DNA of 64,000 nt from Xiphias gladius. Its lineage: Eukaryota; Chordata; Actinopteri; Istiophoriformes; Xiphiidae. Location of the stretch: contig NC_053408.1 in NCBI RefSeq assembly GCF_016859285.1, positions 12,285,213-12,349,212 on the forward strand, written 5' to 3'. The position numbers and the translations under genes are program-made. Shown one piece after another: positions 41,161 through 51,463 of this stretch; positions within the stretch are counted from its first letter, which is position 1; every line of letters starts with the position of its first letter. The notes beneath the pieces were generated by a model. It did not search any database. It was not told the origin of the DNA and saw nothing but the letters and a program-made list of their open reading frames with translations.

Positions 41161-42540
41161 TGTGTAACAACATTACTATGAAGTTGATATACAAGTATTT
41201 TTCAGTCTCACTTTATTTCCCTACCCTTTGTGGGTGCTCATTGTCGACCAGGTTCTGTTTTAAATAATTCTGTTTTTATTTTTCAATAATAGACAGATTA
41301 AATTGGTATGGGTTTTGCTAGCAGTATGAAGCTTTTTCAGTATTAATAATTTTCCTATTGCAATGCCAACAGTTATTCCTTTGGAAAATCTATAAAAACC
41401 TGAGAGGAAAAATCATAGTTACATCAAAATAAAGCCCAACCTAATAAAGATTTGACGATGATAGAGTAATTACTAAATAAATAAATAAAACATGGTGGCA
41501 TGTTTAAGTTCATGTACTTTAATTATGCATTTGTATTGCAACTTTTCTAGAAACAATTATCAATAACTCCTCATTCATGTATTATGCAAGAGCAAAACTC
41601 ACTGGCTGAAAACAAAAGCTCGGAAGCTCAGTAAGTTTTACTGTATGTTCATGCATGACATACAGTATGTGCTCTACTGTTCTTACAGAGACACTGGGCA
41701 CAGCCCTGAACAGCATAAGGTCTCATGGCTGGGAGTTGGGTGCAGTGTACCTGCAGGAGCAAATATCTTGACGCCATTTTCAAAAACACTGTCCTGTATA
41801 TAATGTAGCAAAAAATACAGTGTCTGAACACTTCTTAAACTGGAAAATATGCTCAGTAGAGGACAGAGAGGGCAGTTGTGGGTGGAATTTGGATTGATAC
41901 AGGTAGCTGGACATATCAAATATTGATATGTGTGATTGTTTGTGATTAAATCTAGATATATATATTTCTGCCAACACTTAAAGTCTCCATGAAACCCTCT
42001 CACCAGCCCATGAATATTTGCCTGCTCTCTGCCGCATGTGTATTACACATTGCATGTTACTGATGGTCAGGGGCACAGTGAGGGGAATAGTGGAACTAAG
42101 TTACCATGGCCCCAACACAGGGAGCATGGAACAAAGCTTTTATCTGTAACTTTGAAAACCGTAAGTAAACTATTACTGTTGGCTGAATAAATAGTTTGAG
42201 GGACTATTTCTTGTATCATAAGTGATATCAGAGCTCCTGAGCTCGTAAAGGTGTTACTAAAAGTAATTTCAAGCCGTCATTTTCGGCAGTTTTCAGATGC
42301 TTATAATACACAGTGTTTCTCAACTAATAACGTTTGAAACTGGGATAGTTTACTAAAGTGTTTTGATCAGTTTTACTGATGAAAATAAACCTTGAGCAGC
42401 ATCATAAAAGTTGAACTGCTGGCTCCTGTTTAAGACCAGAGTGAGATGTACTGTATTTCCAGTTTATGCTCAGGGCAGAGTGAAGACCTGAAAAACTGTG
42501 ATGGAAATCACGTTGTGAAACCTCATCCTGTGCACAGAAG
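41161..42540. repeat. Local repeat units (delta plus gamma), copy
   Basis: About 41161-41640 is a unit ('delta') also present at 45140-45620, 49690-50160 and 54240-54716. It is followed by a gamma unit (41640-42540) that matches 35160-36050 with an offset of about 6477. The short TIL-derived scrap lies at 41858-41912. No gene is seen. Confidence 0.88.
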
Positions 42541-42885
42541 ATCTTGGCCCTCATTTCCCGACACACAAACATCAAACACAAAGTCGTCTAAATATGGCGC
42601 TGGGTCCACCTGCTCATGGCAGAAGCTGAAGGGGCCGTCGGCTTGAATCAACTCACACTGAGCTGTAGCAGGCTGTTCATTGGTACACTGTGGGCAGGAG
42701 GAACCACACCCATCACTGCAGGTGTAGTTGCCTGCCACCTTCCAAGCTGTCCCAAACTCATCTGGAGTGGTGACTATTGTCCCTGATAGGGTGTGGAACC
42801 CATAATTTGGGTTTCCATTGAAGTTTCCACAAAGTCGACATGTTACAAGACATTCAAGAAAATAGGTACATTTCTGGTTACTCGA
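42528..42885 (-). pseudogene. Exon 13 and exon 12 edge relics
   Basis: A second copy of the 36.05-36.37 kb exon 13 relic (offset about 6478), followed by a scrap of the 5' edge of exon 12 and the parental intron 11. The exon 13 and 12 pieces are fused at ACAAGACATTCAAGAAAATA. Confidence 0.82.
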
Positions 42886-43052
42886 TAGACTTAAAAGAGA
42901 GATTGGCGGAAATATCAGGTGTGCTTTTTACAACTTTCTCATATTGTTATTCTTCTGACTTTCTCTTAAAAAATAGTGCATAAAAAACTTTTTTTTTTTT
43001 CTAAATGAGATGACACATACTTGCAGTAAACTTTTTCTTTCTGTATGATTCA

Positions 43053-43290
43053 GTAAACTCCTGAATCTTCAGCCTGAACTCTACTGATGGTCAGAGTGTA
43101 GTCAGACCCAGATCTACTTCCACTAAAACGATCTGAAACTCCGGACTGAAGGGTTGTAGCATAATAAATCAGGAGTTTAGGAGCTTCTCCAGGTTTCTGA
43201 AGGTGCCAGTTGAGGCAGCTGCCAACATCTGAACTGGTTTTACATTTGATAGAGACAGTTTGTCCTGGAACAACAGACTGAGATCCAGTC
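43053..43290 (-). pseudogene. Immunoglobulin light-chain V-segment fragment inside a tectorin-like relic intron
   Basis: Read on the minus strand this gives one open stretch with the hallmarks of an Ig light-chain variable domain: GQTVSIKC (FR1 with the first conserved Cys), CDR1 ending [19 protein letters not shown] (FR2 with the conserved Trp), YATTLQS (CDR2), then [20 protein letters not shown] and VQAEDSGVY (FR3). The frame meets TGA exactly where the second conserved Cys (TGT) is expected. The leader, the start of FR1, the end of FR3 and the recombination signal are missing. Flanking DNA is parental intron 11 (compare 17270-17300): the piece is inserted at ATTCA|CTAAGTCATG. It is therefore a dead fragment; teleost light-chain loci with many V segments are the likely source. 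Confidence 0.85.
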
Positions 43291-43424
43291 CACTAAGTCA
43301 TGGGAATCGCTATAACTCTCAAATGTTTGCAATTACATTAACTATAATAATAAATTAAATTGAAAATAAATCATGCTTAGCAGGTATCTGGTGAAAATTT
43401 TCAGAAATGATTTTAACAACTTAC

Positions 43425-43530
43425 TTGAACCACACCTCTTTTTTCCCTTGAAATATCCACTTCATAGCCCAACACATTCACAAAAACTTCAGCTGTGATT
43501 GAGGCCCTAATGATCTCCACACATACATCC
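43425..43530 (-). pseudogene. Fused exon 11 / exon 10 relic
   Basis: The 3' end of exon 11 (vWD3, with donor region ACTTACTTGAACC) passes within the codon series directly into an internal piece of exon 10 at the shared letters GAGGCCCTAATGATCTCCA. The parental positions are near 17470 and 18205, so about 0.7 kb was lost at a short matching sequence. Confidence 0.8.
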
Positions 43531-44893
43531 ATTATTCAGAAACATGATTAGATCATTGAGGAATCTAAGATGTTATGAGAAAAGACAGTGGTACACACTT
43601 TGAAGATTGCTGACATATCACATTAAGAATCTGTTTATTCAAAAATGTTCCGATCACTTACTTGTACTGTGCTGCTATCTGTCATCTCAATGGAGACTTG
43701 TGTTCCCTTTGCCTCAAACTTTAGCAACATGGCAAAACCCTGCTGGCCTTTGGGCACTTTCTCTGCTGTCACCACAAAGTGGGGGTGATCAGACAATCCC
43801 TTCACTTTGGCAAGAGTCAGTCGACAGGCCCCAGGATAATGGTATGTCAGTCCATCAAATGTATGATATGACCCTGGGCCCCTTGTCAAGCATGTTGCAT
43901 AGCTGTTAGATCTGCATCCTCTTTCTCCCTCCTCCACACTGCAAGATTGAAGCGGACCACAACCATGTGGGCGACAGGTCATGGAGCCGTAACTGCAGCT
44001 ACAACGTCTTCCACAGTCTTCATCTAGTATTACAGTTTCTCTACAGCGGTAGTAGCGACCCTCAAAGCTGCAGCCACACTCAGCATGAGGGACGCAGACT
44101 CCAGCACTGAAGATGTAGCCTGAATTGCAGATGCAGCTCTCCTGGGCAGGGAGAGGGCAGCTGTGGGTGGAATTTGGATTGACACAGGTAGATGGACATC
44201 CTGTGCCTTGGGACTCAAAGTGGCTGTTGGCTGGGCAGAGGATTTCTAAACAAAAGCAAACAATATTTATATTGACCTCATGGGCATTTTGAAATGATAT
44301 GTTTAAATAATGTTGAACGACTGACAGACATACCACAAAAGCCTGGTTGCCTCCAACTTGGCAGCTGGATACCATTCTGTTGACACTGACTTGTGTAAAC
44401 ATTTAGGGCTTGACACGTAATTGACTGGTATCCTCCTCCTACACACAGATAATACCAGATAATACAGACAACTCTTCACAAAGGTCTGTGGGGGAAGTCG
44501 TTGATGGCAAGCAGCAAACGGTCCAGCACTGCTCTGGAGGATACCACAATGGTCAGTATTGCTGTATAAAGCTGTCTGATCATCAAAAACCTGACTCATA
44601 AACCTGGACAGTGCCATTGCTAAGGGAGAGCGGAGTGGCAGCAAAGTTTCCATTAACCTGTAAACACAGCACCAGACAACGACATTGTAAAAATATGAAC
44701 TACATAAAAATATAACGGGGTTGAAACTTGAAAGGAGCAGGGTTGCCCGAGACACTGCAGACCTACTGAGGTGCAGGTGCACAGGTACTTTCACTCCAGA
44801 ATGAGTCACCCAGCTGCACGGGTTTGGGGGGCATTTTTGCCTGGACAGAAAACTGCCTTTATTTTTAGAGTAAACAGTAGAGTGGTGGCAAAA
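43531..44893 (-). pseudogene. Tectorin-like exons 9-8-7 relic, second copy
   Basis: Exon 9 (44245-43662) is 584 nt, the parental length, fully open, with both splice sites intact; it encodes TIL1 and the first half of vWD2. The exon 8 relic upstream carries the same 263-nt deletion and insertion as the 29.8-30.1 kb copy (constant offset 14560), followed by the same deleted exon 7 scrap. Unlike the 29-kb copy, this one keeps the 3' end of exon 9 and part of intron 9 (43531-43661). Confidence 0.9.
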
Positions 44894-46509
44894 AGATATA
44901 ATTTAAAAGCAATTTAAAATCTATAGACTTAGACCTAAAAACAAAGCTAAAGTTAAATGCTGTTGATTAATGAAAATACTTGATGTAGGTGTATCAGTAT
45001 AACAAACTGAAAATCAAACTGTAGCTTACTGAGAAAAACAAATTCGTGCAAAGCAACAATCCTTAAAATGCTGCGGTAAATAAACCTACTAAAAATAAAA
45101 ATGTGACAGGCACTCTGAAATGGAGTGACAGATCAAGGACCTGTGTAACAACATTACTATGAAGTTGATATACAAGTATGTTTCAGTCTCACTTTATTTC
45201 CCTACCCTTTGTGGGTGCTCATTGTCGGCCAGGTTCTGTTTTAAATAATTCTGTTTTTATTTTTCAATAATAGACAGATTAAAGTGGTATGGGTTTTGCT
45301 AGCAGCATGAAGCTTTGTCAGTATTAATAATTTTCCTATTGCAATGCCAACAGTTATTCCTTTGGAAAATCTATAAAAACCTGAGAGGAAAAATCATAGT
45401 TACATCAAAATAAAGCCCAACCTAATAAAGATTTGACGATGATAGAGTAATTACTAAATAAATAAATAAAACATGGTGGCATGTTTAAGTTCATGTACTT
45501 TAATTATGCATTTGTATTGCAACTTTTCTAGAAACAATTATCAATAACTCCTCATTCATGTATTATGCAAGAGCAAATCTCACTGGCTGAAAACAAAAGC
45601 TCGGAAGCTCAGTAAGTTTTACTGTATGTTCATGCATGACATACAGTATGTGCTCTACTGTTCTTACAGAGACACTGGGCACAGCCCCGAACAGCATAAG
45701 GTCTCATGGCTGGGAGTTGGGTGCAGTGTACCTGCAGGAGCAAATATCTTGACGCCATTTTCAAAAACACTGTCCTGTATATAATGTAGCAAAAAATACA
45801 GTGTCTGAACACTTCTTAAACTGGAAAATATGCTCAGCAAAGGGCAGAGAGGGCAGTTGTGGGTGGAATTTGGACTGATACAGGTAGCTGGACATATCAA
45901 ATATTGATATGTGTGATTGTTTGCGATTAAATCCAGATATATATATTTCTGCCAACACTTAAAGTCTCCATGAAACCCTCTCACCACCCCATGAATATTT
46001 GCCTGCTCTCTGCCGCATGTGTATTACACATTGCATGTTACTGATGGTCAGGGGCACAGTGAGGGGGATAGTGGAACTAAGTTACCATGGCCCCAACACA
46101 GGGAGCATGGAACAAAGCTTTTACCTGTAACTTTGAAAACCGTAAGTAAACTATTACTGTTGGCTGAATAAATAGTTTGAGGGACTATTTCTTGTATCAT
46201 AAGTGATATCAGAGCTCCTGAGCTCATAAAGGTGTTACTAAAAGTAATTTCAAGCCGTCATTTTCGGCAGTTTTCAGATGCTTATAATACACAATGTTTC
46301 TCAACTAATAACGTTTGAAACTGGGATAGTTTACTAAAGTGTTTTGATCAGTTTTACTGATGAAAATAAACCTTGAGCAGCATCATAAAAGTTGAACTAC
46401 TGGCTCCTGTTTAAGACCAGAGTGAGATGTACTGTATTTCCAGTTTATGCTCAGGGCAGAGTGAAGACCTGAAAAACTGTGATGGAAATCACGTTGTAAA
46501 ACCTCATCC

Positions 46510-46896
46510 TGTGCCACAATGGTCAGTATTGCTGTATAAGGCTGTCTGATGGTCAGTGCAGGCAGCACATGCCAAACCTCTGCATCAGACCTAACAACCA
46601 GGGGAGCCATCAGAGCTCACAGTTTTGCCTTGTTGAGTTTGACAGTCATCCCTGGGGTAATTGTTGAAGTTTCCACACAGGCCACACAGTGCCAGTATTG
46701 AGGTAGAACAGAGTGGCAGCAACATGTCCATTAACCTGTAAACACAGAAGTATGTCAAGTGAAAAGAAGCACTGAGTTTAACACCAGTCAAAATCACCAA
46801 CCTTGGCTTTATCATGATGTCCCTTGACAAGTTCAATAGTTTCATTGTAAACAAATACTTTGACCAGTCGTGTCCAAGAGACACGAGTGCTGCCCC
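46510..46896 (-). pseudogene. Exon 8 and exon 7 relics (vWD1)
   Basis: Minus-strand remains of vWD1: ALCGLCGNFNNYPRDDCQTQ from exon 8, with a large internal deletion after the C8 start, then intron 7 and the 3' end of exon 7 up to TCTCTTGGACACGACTGG. The exon breaks off at GTGCTGCCCC, where the Tc1-like fragment begins. The copy in the second unit is at 51056-51442. Confidence 0.85.
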
Positions 46897-46914
46897 GTGT
46901 GTGTTGAACATTCA

Positions 46915-47299
46915 GAACATATTCGGGCCCCTTCACTTTCTCCACATTTTGTTATGTTGCTGACTTATGCTAAAATCATAAAGAATATTTTTTCCCCTCA
47001 TCAATCTACACTCGATAACCCCATCATAATGACAAAGCAACAACAGAATTTTAGAAATTTCTGCAAATTTTTAAAAAAAGTAAAAACAGAACTATCACAT
47101 TGACATAAGTAACATGAGTATTCAGACTTTGCTATGACACTTGAAATTTAGCTCAGGTGCCTCCCATTTCTCTTGATCATCTTTGAGGTGTTTCTACACC
47201 TTGATTGGAGTCCACCTGTGGTAAATTCAATTGTATTGGACATGATTTAGAAAGGCACGCACCTGTCTGTATAAGGTGACAAAGCTGACAATGCATATC
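46915..47299 (+). mobile_element. Tc1/mariner-type transposon 5' end fragment
   Basis: The sequence CCCCTTCACTTTCTCCACAT, followed by TCATCAATCTACACTCGATA and TTGATTGGAGTCCACCTGTG, is the well-known terminal region of fish Tc1-like elements. The fragment ends at GACAATGCATATC, just before the position where the transposase reading frame usually starts, so no transposase remains. It is a broken end, not a mobile copy. It marks the breakpoint in the exon 7 relic. Confidence 0.88.
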
Positions 47300-47378
47300 G
47301 AAGTTTTTTGAATGAGCGGTTGTCGAGACCCTACCCCTAACCCCGCTCTAACCCTCACATAAACTTGGGTGTCATCAG

Positions 47379-47677
47379 TGACATCACAGAATGTTGCTTT
47401 GTGGGTTTTTAAATAAAGCCCATTACTCCCTGACTAAACAAAACTATGGACTAACCCTAACAATAACCCTCCATTTATTTTCAACTGCCCTTGCTGTTAC
47501 CATGGTAACCATTTTCTTTTGAATTGAGACTTGAATTGTGTCACTGATGACATCATCTAAAGTCATGTTCCAGATTGACAGGCACTGCTGCTAGTGATGA
47601 TAAAATAGAATCTCTGACATCATTATTTCCTTTGATCCTGACATCATCATTTCTTGTGCCTTTGATATCTGACATCA
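47379..47677. promoter_or_regulatory. Cluster of TGACATCA motifs upstream of the coiled-coil ORF
   Basis: Five TGACATCA octamers (47379, 47548, 47615, 47639, 47670), one base from the CRE/ATF site TGACGTCA, within 300 bp. The last three lie in short direct repeats (CTGACATCATCATTTCCTGTG-like). The cluster is 0.3-0.6 kb before the ORF start. A promoter role is inferred. The same cluster is in the second unit about 4545 bp to the right. Confidence 0.35.
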
Positions 47678-47985
47678 TCATTTCCTGTGACTTTAATCTC
47701 TCATAGGACCTTTGCATATAGAACCTGGTTACCACTGAACGTACATCGGAATTACTCCATTACCAGGTTAATTCAGTGAGCAAGTGAGAACACAAAGCTT
47801 CTCAGTACAGACACCTGGGACAAACAACAATACAACAAAAGGAACAAATATCTTGCGTTCCTGGAACAAGGAAGGTGAAGTCCTCAGCAGAGAGTCTACA
47901 GAGCTTGTTAGCGAAAGGGACAGGACTGTTGGAAAACAGCCATCTCTGAAACCAGCAGAGAGGGAAACCTTTAAAACAGCACCAC

Positions 47986-49053
47986 ATGGAGGGAAAAGAG
48001 AAGGGCAAAAAACAGAGGACTTGGTCTCAGAAGAGCTCTTCGGCCTGTCGAGTCACATTTGGATTAAGTGTGATAAGAGAAAAGCTGGCAGCAAAAACAA
48101 AAGATCAGTCTGCACTGAAGGTGGAAGCTGTGTCAACTAAAACACAGTGTGGAGAGACAATTGAAGCCCAGTCTGCAGTCAAGATGGAAGCAGAGACAAC
48201 TGTGTCTCTGCTTCCATATTCAGTGACTCTGGAATCCGAGGCAGCTGTGTCAACAGAAACACAGTGTGAAGAGACAGACGAAGCACAGTCTGCACTGAAG
48301 ATGGAGGCTGAAACAGCTGTATCTCTGCTTCCATCTTCAGTGCCTCTGGAAGCAGAGGCCGCTGTGTCAACTACTGTGTCAACTGAAACACAGTCTGCAG
48401 ATACCAGTGTCGGGTCTGAGGTAGACCTCAGAACTGGTATGGATATGGACATGAACGAACAGACCCTCCTTCAGATACATGAGCTAGAGCTAAATTTGCT
48501 CATGGGCGAGAAGGAGGAGAAGATGGACCTGCTGGAAAAAGAAACGTTTTCCTTGGTCAAGAAGGCAGAGCAGTTGAGAAATCCACTGACTGAAGCGAAC
48601 GAGGAGAAGGCAGGCTTTATTGTTGAGCGTTCCAAAGGGGCGAAGATGGAATGGGATGCTGCCATGAAAATACGAAAACTCGAGGCAGCTATCAAAGCTG
48701 AGACAGAGAAGAGGAAGGAGGTCGAGACTTGCCTAGCCAGACAGGTTGAGGAAACCTCCAAAGTCAAAATTGCACTGGCGCAGGCTGAAAATGACTTGGA
48801 AAAGTCGCGATGCCAGTGGGATGAGGAAAGGTCCTGTCTTGTGGCCGAACAAAAGCTGGCAACCTCCAGCCTTAAGGCATCATTGATCCAGGCGCGGGAA
48901 GACCTGTACAAGCAAAGGCTCCAGTGGCACATGGAAATGTCCTGCCTCCTGGAGTCTCCGAGAAAAGTGAAGAGGAAATCTAAATGGCAACGTTTCCTCC
49001 AACTCTTTAGAAGAACTGGGAGAACCCAACGTCAGTCTGACCTCTCAGAGTGA
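47986..49053 (+). CDS. Single-exon coiled-coil protein of unknown function, 355 aa (intact copy)
   Basis: One uninterrupted frame, ATG 47986 to TGA 49051-49053, far longer than any chance frame nearby. Residues 1-40 are basic and polar. About 42-140 hold two to three repeats of a 40-residue acidic unit (EAQSAVKMEAETTVSLLP then EAQSALKMEAETAVSLLP). About 158-320 are rich in E, K, L and A with heptad-like spacing, a predicted coiled coil (for example KLEAAIKAETEKRKEVETCL). The tail (SPRKVKRKSKWQRFLQLFRR) is strongly basic and amphipathic. No signal peptide or membrane segment. I recognise no family. The start context is weak (C at -3, G at +4). It lies next to a Tc1 fragment and ends in a dispersed repeat that supplies AATAAA at about 49238, so it may be a repeat-associated gene or a retrogene cassette. 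Confidence 0.6.
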   Translation: MEGKEKGKKQRTWSQKSSSACRVTFGLSVIREKLAAKTKDQSALKVEAVSTKTQCGETIEAQSAVKMEAETTVSLLPYSVTLESEAAVSTETQCEETDEAQSALKMEAETAVSLLPSSVPLEAEAAVSTTVSTETQSADTSVGSEVDLRTGMDMDMNEQTLLQIHELELNLLMGEKEEKMDLLEKETFSLVKKAEQLRNPLTEANEEKAGFIVERSKGAKMEWDAAMKIRKLEAAIKAETEKRKEVETCLARQVEETSKVKIALAQAENDLEKSRCQWDEERSCLVAEQKLATSSLKASLIQAREDLYKQRLQWHMEMSCLLESPRKVKRKSKWQRFLQLFRRTGRTQRQSDLSE

Positions 49054-49320
49054 TATCGCCCCTAACCCCTAACCCTCATCTTCCTCCTACCAGCCCCCCC
49101 CCCCATCTCAACCCAACCGGTCGAGGCAGATGGCCGCCCACCAAGAGCTCGGTTCTGCTCAAGGTTTCTCCCTATTAAAGGGAGTTTTTCCTTGCCACTG
49201 TTGCCAAACGCTTGCTCATGGGGGAATGTTGGGTAAATAAAACTGACTTGACTAACCCCACCCCGAACCCCTACCTCTAACCCCTAATCCTACCCTTAAA
49301 AAAGTAAAAATAAATAAAAC
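49050..49320. repeat. C-rich CCCTAA-like tract and dispersed-repeat 3' end
   Basis: Just after the stop codon comes a degenerate CCCCTAA tract, then a C run and a piece of the dispersed fish repeat (CTATTAAAGGGAGTTTTTCC, CATGGGGGAATGTTGGGTAA) in reverse orientation to the copy at 36.6 kb, ending with AATAAA. A second CCCTAA-like tract follows (49256-49300). A similar tract lies before the ORF (47328-47360). The second unit has the same arrangement at 53595-53865. Confidence 0.75.
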
Positions 49321-51055
49321 AATTGTTTTTATGCTTTTACTGTGACCACGTTCTAAGTTTCAAGATGTTTGGAAGAATTACTGTCTTGCGGTTGATTTCC
49401 TCCACCAACCAGTCAAGTTGCAGTTTACATCCATGTCTGACCAGACCTCATATTTGCAGTGAAGACTTTGAAGGAATTTAATAAAAGGTATCAAGTTAAG
49501 TAATGGTCAATGCTTTTGATTAATGAAAATACTTGATGTAGGTGTATCAGTATAACAAACTGAAGATCAAACTGTAGCTTACTGAGAAAAACTAATTCGT
49601 GAAAAGCAACAATCCTTAAAATGCTGCGGTAAATAAACCTACTAAAAATAAAAATGTGACAGGCACTCTGAAATGGAGTGACAGATCAAGGACCTGTGTA
49701 ACAACATTACTATGAAGTTGATACACAAGTATTTTCAGTCTCACTGTATTTCCCTACCCTTTGTGGGTGCTCATTGTCGGCCAGGTTCTGTTTTAAATAA
49801 TTCTGTTTTTATTTTTCAATAATAGACAGATTAAATTGGTATGGGTTTTGCTAGCAGCATGAAGCTTTGTCAGTATTAATAATTTTCCTATTGCAATGCC
49901 AACAGTTATTCCTTTGGAAAATCTATAAAAACCTGAGAGGAAAAATCATAGTTACATCAAAATAAAGCCCAACCTAATAAAGATTTGACGATGATAGAGT
50001 AATTACTAAATAAATAAATAAAACATGGTGGCATGTTTAAGTTCATGTACTTTAATTATGCATTTGTATTGCAGCTTTTCTAGAAACAATTATCAATAAC
50101 TCCTCATTCATGTATTATGCAAGAGCAAAACTTACTGGCTGAAAACGAAAGCTCAGTAAGTTTTACTGTATGTTCATGCATGACATACAGTATGTGCTCT
50201 ACTGTTCTTACAGAGACACTGGGCACAGCCCTGAACAGCATAAGGTCTCATGGCTGGGAGTTGGGTGCAGTGTACCTGCAGGAGCAAATATCTTGACGCC
50301 ATTTTCAAAAACACTGTCCTGTATATAATGTAGCAAAAAATACAGTGTCTGAACACTTCTTAAACTGGAAAATATGCTCAGCAAAGGGCAGAGAGGGCAG
50401 TTGTGGGTGGAATTTGGATTGATACAGGTAGCTGGACATATCAAATATTGATATGTGTGATTGTTTGTGATTAAATCTATATATATATATATTTCTGCCA
50501 ACACTTAAAGTCTCCATGAAACCCTCTCACCACCCCATGAATATTTGCCTGCTCTCTGCCGCATGTGTATTACACATTGCATGTTACTGATGGTCAGGGG
50601 CACAGTGAGGGGGATAGTGGAACTAAGTTACCATGGCCCCAACACAGGGAGCATGGAACAAAGCTTTTATCTGTAACTTTGAAAACCGTAAGTAAACTAT
50701 TACTGTTGGCCGAATAAATAGTTTGAGGGACTATTTCTTGTATCATAAGTGATATCAGAGCTCCTGAGCTCATAAAGGTGTTACTAAAAGTAATTTCAAG
50801 CCGTCATTTTCGGCAGTTTTCAGATGCTTGTAATACACAGTGTTTCTCAACTAATAACGTTTGAAACTGGGATAGTTTACTAAAGTGTTTTGATCAGTTT
50901 TACTGATGAAAATAAACCTTGAGCAGCATCATAAAAGTTGAACTGCTGGCTCCTGTTTAAGACCAGAGTGAGATGTACTGTATTTCCAGTTTATGCTCAG
51001 GGCAGAGTGAAGACCTGAAAAACTGTGATGGAAATCATGTTGTAAAACCTCATCC

Positions 51056-51442
51056 TGTGCCACAATGGTCAGTATTGCTGTATGAAGCTGTCTGATGGTC
51101 AGTGCAGGCAGCACATGCCAAACCTCTGCATCAGACCTAACAACCAGGGGAGCCATCAGAGCTCACAGTTTTGCCTTGTTGAGTTTGACAGTCATCCCTG
51201 GGGTAATTGTTGAAGTTTCCACACAGGCCACACAGTGCCAGTATTGAGGTAGAACAGAGTGGCAGCAACATGTCCATTAACCTGTAAACACAGAAGTATG
51301 TCAAGTGAAAAGAAGCACTGAGTTTAACACCAGTCAAAATCACCAACCTTGGCTTTATCATGATGTCCCTTGACAAGTTCAATAGTTTCATTGTAAACAA
51401 ATACTTTGACCAGTCGTGTCCAAGAGACACGAGTGCTGCCCC
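51056..51442 (-). pseudogene. Exon 8 and exon 7 relics (vWD1), second unit
   Basis: Same content and breakpoints as 46510-46896, including the break at GTGCTGCCCC against the Tc1-like end, so the damage predates the tandem duplication. Confidence 0.85.
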
Positions 51443-51463
51443 GTGTGTGTTGAACATTCAGAA

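Larger units (their letters stand above)
44960..49510. repeat. 4.5-kb tandem unit, copy 1
   Basis: Contains, left to right: alpha and delta repeats, a gamma unit (45620-46510), exon 8/7 relics, a Tc1-like end, and the coiled-coil ORF with its 3' repeat. It is repeated with a 4545-bp offset at 49511-54055; landmarks keep that offset to within a few bases over the whole length. Confidence 0.93.

Noticed and set aside
47784..48140. 118-codon frame overlapping the start of the coiled-coil ORF
   Set aside because: Different frame from the 355-codon ORF, no domain; at most an upstream open frame.
48105..48932. Minus-strand frames of 115 and 153 codons opposite the coiled-coil ORF
   Set aside because: Ser-rich antisense shadows of a repetitive Glu/Lys-rich sense frame.
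33136..50517. Recurring 60- to 130-codon minus-strand frames (MFRHCIFCYIIYRT and similar)
   Set aside because: Repeated only because the gamma unit is repeated. They have no start or splice context and include only a 50-bp TIL scrap.
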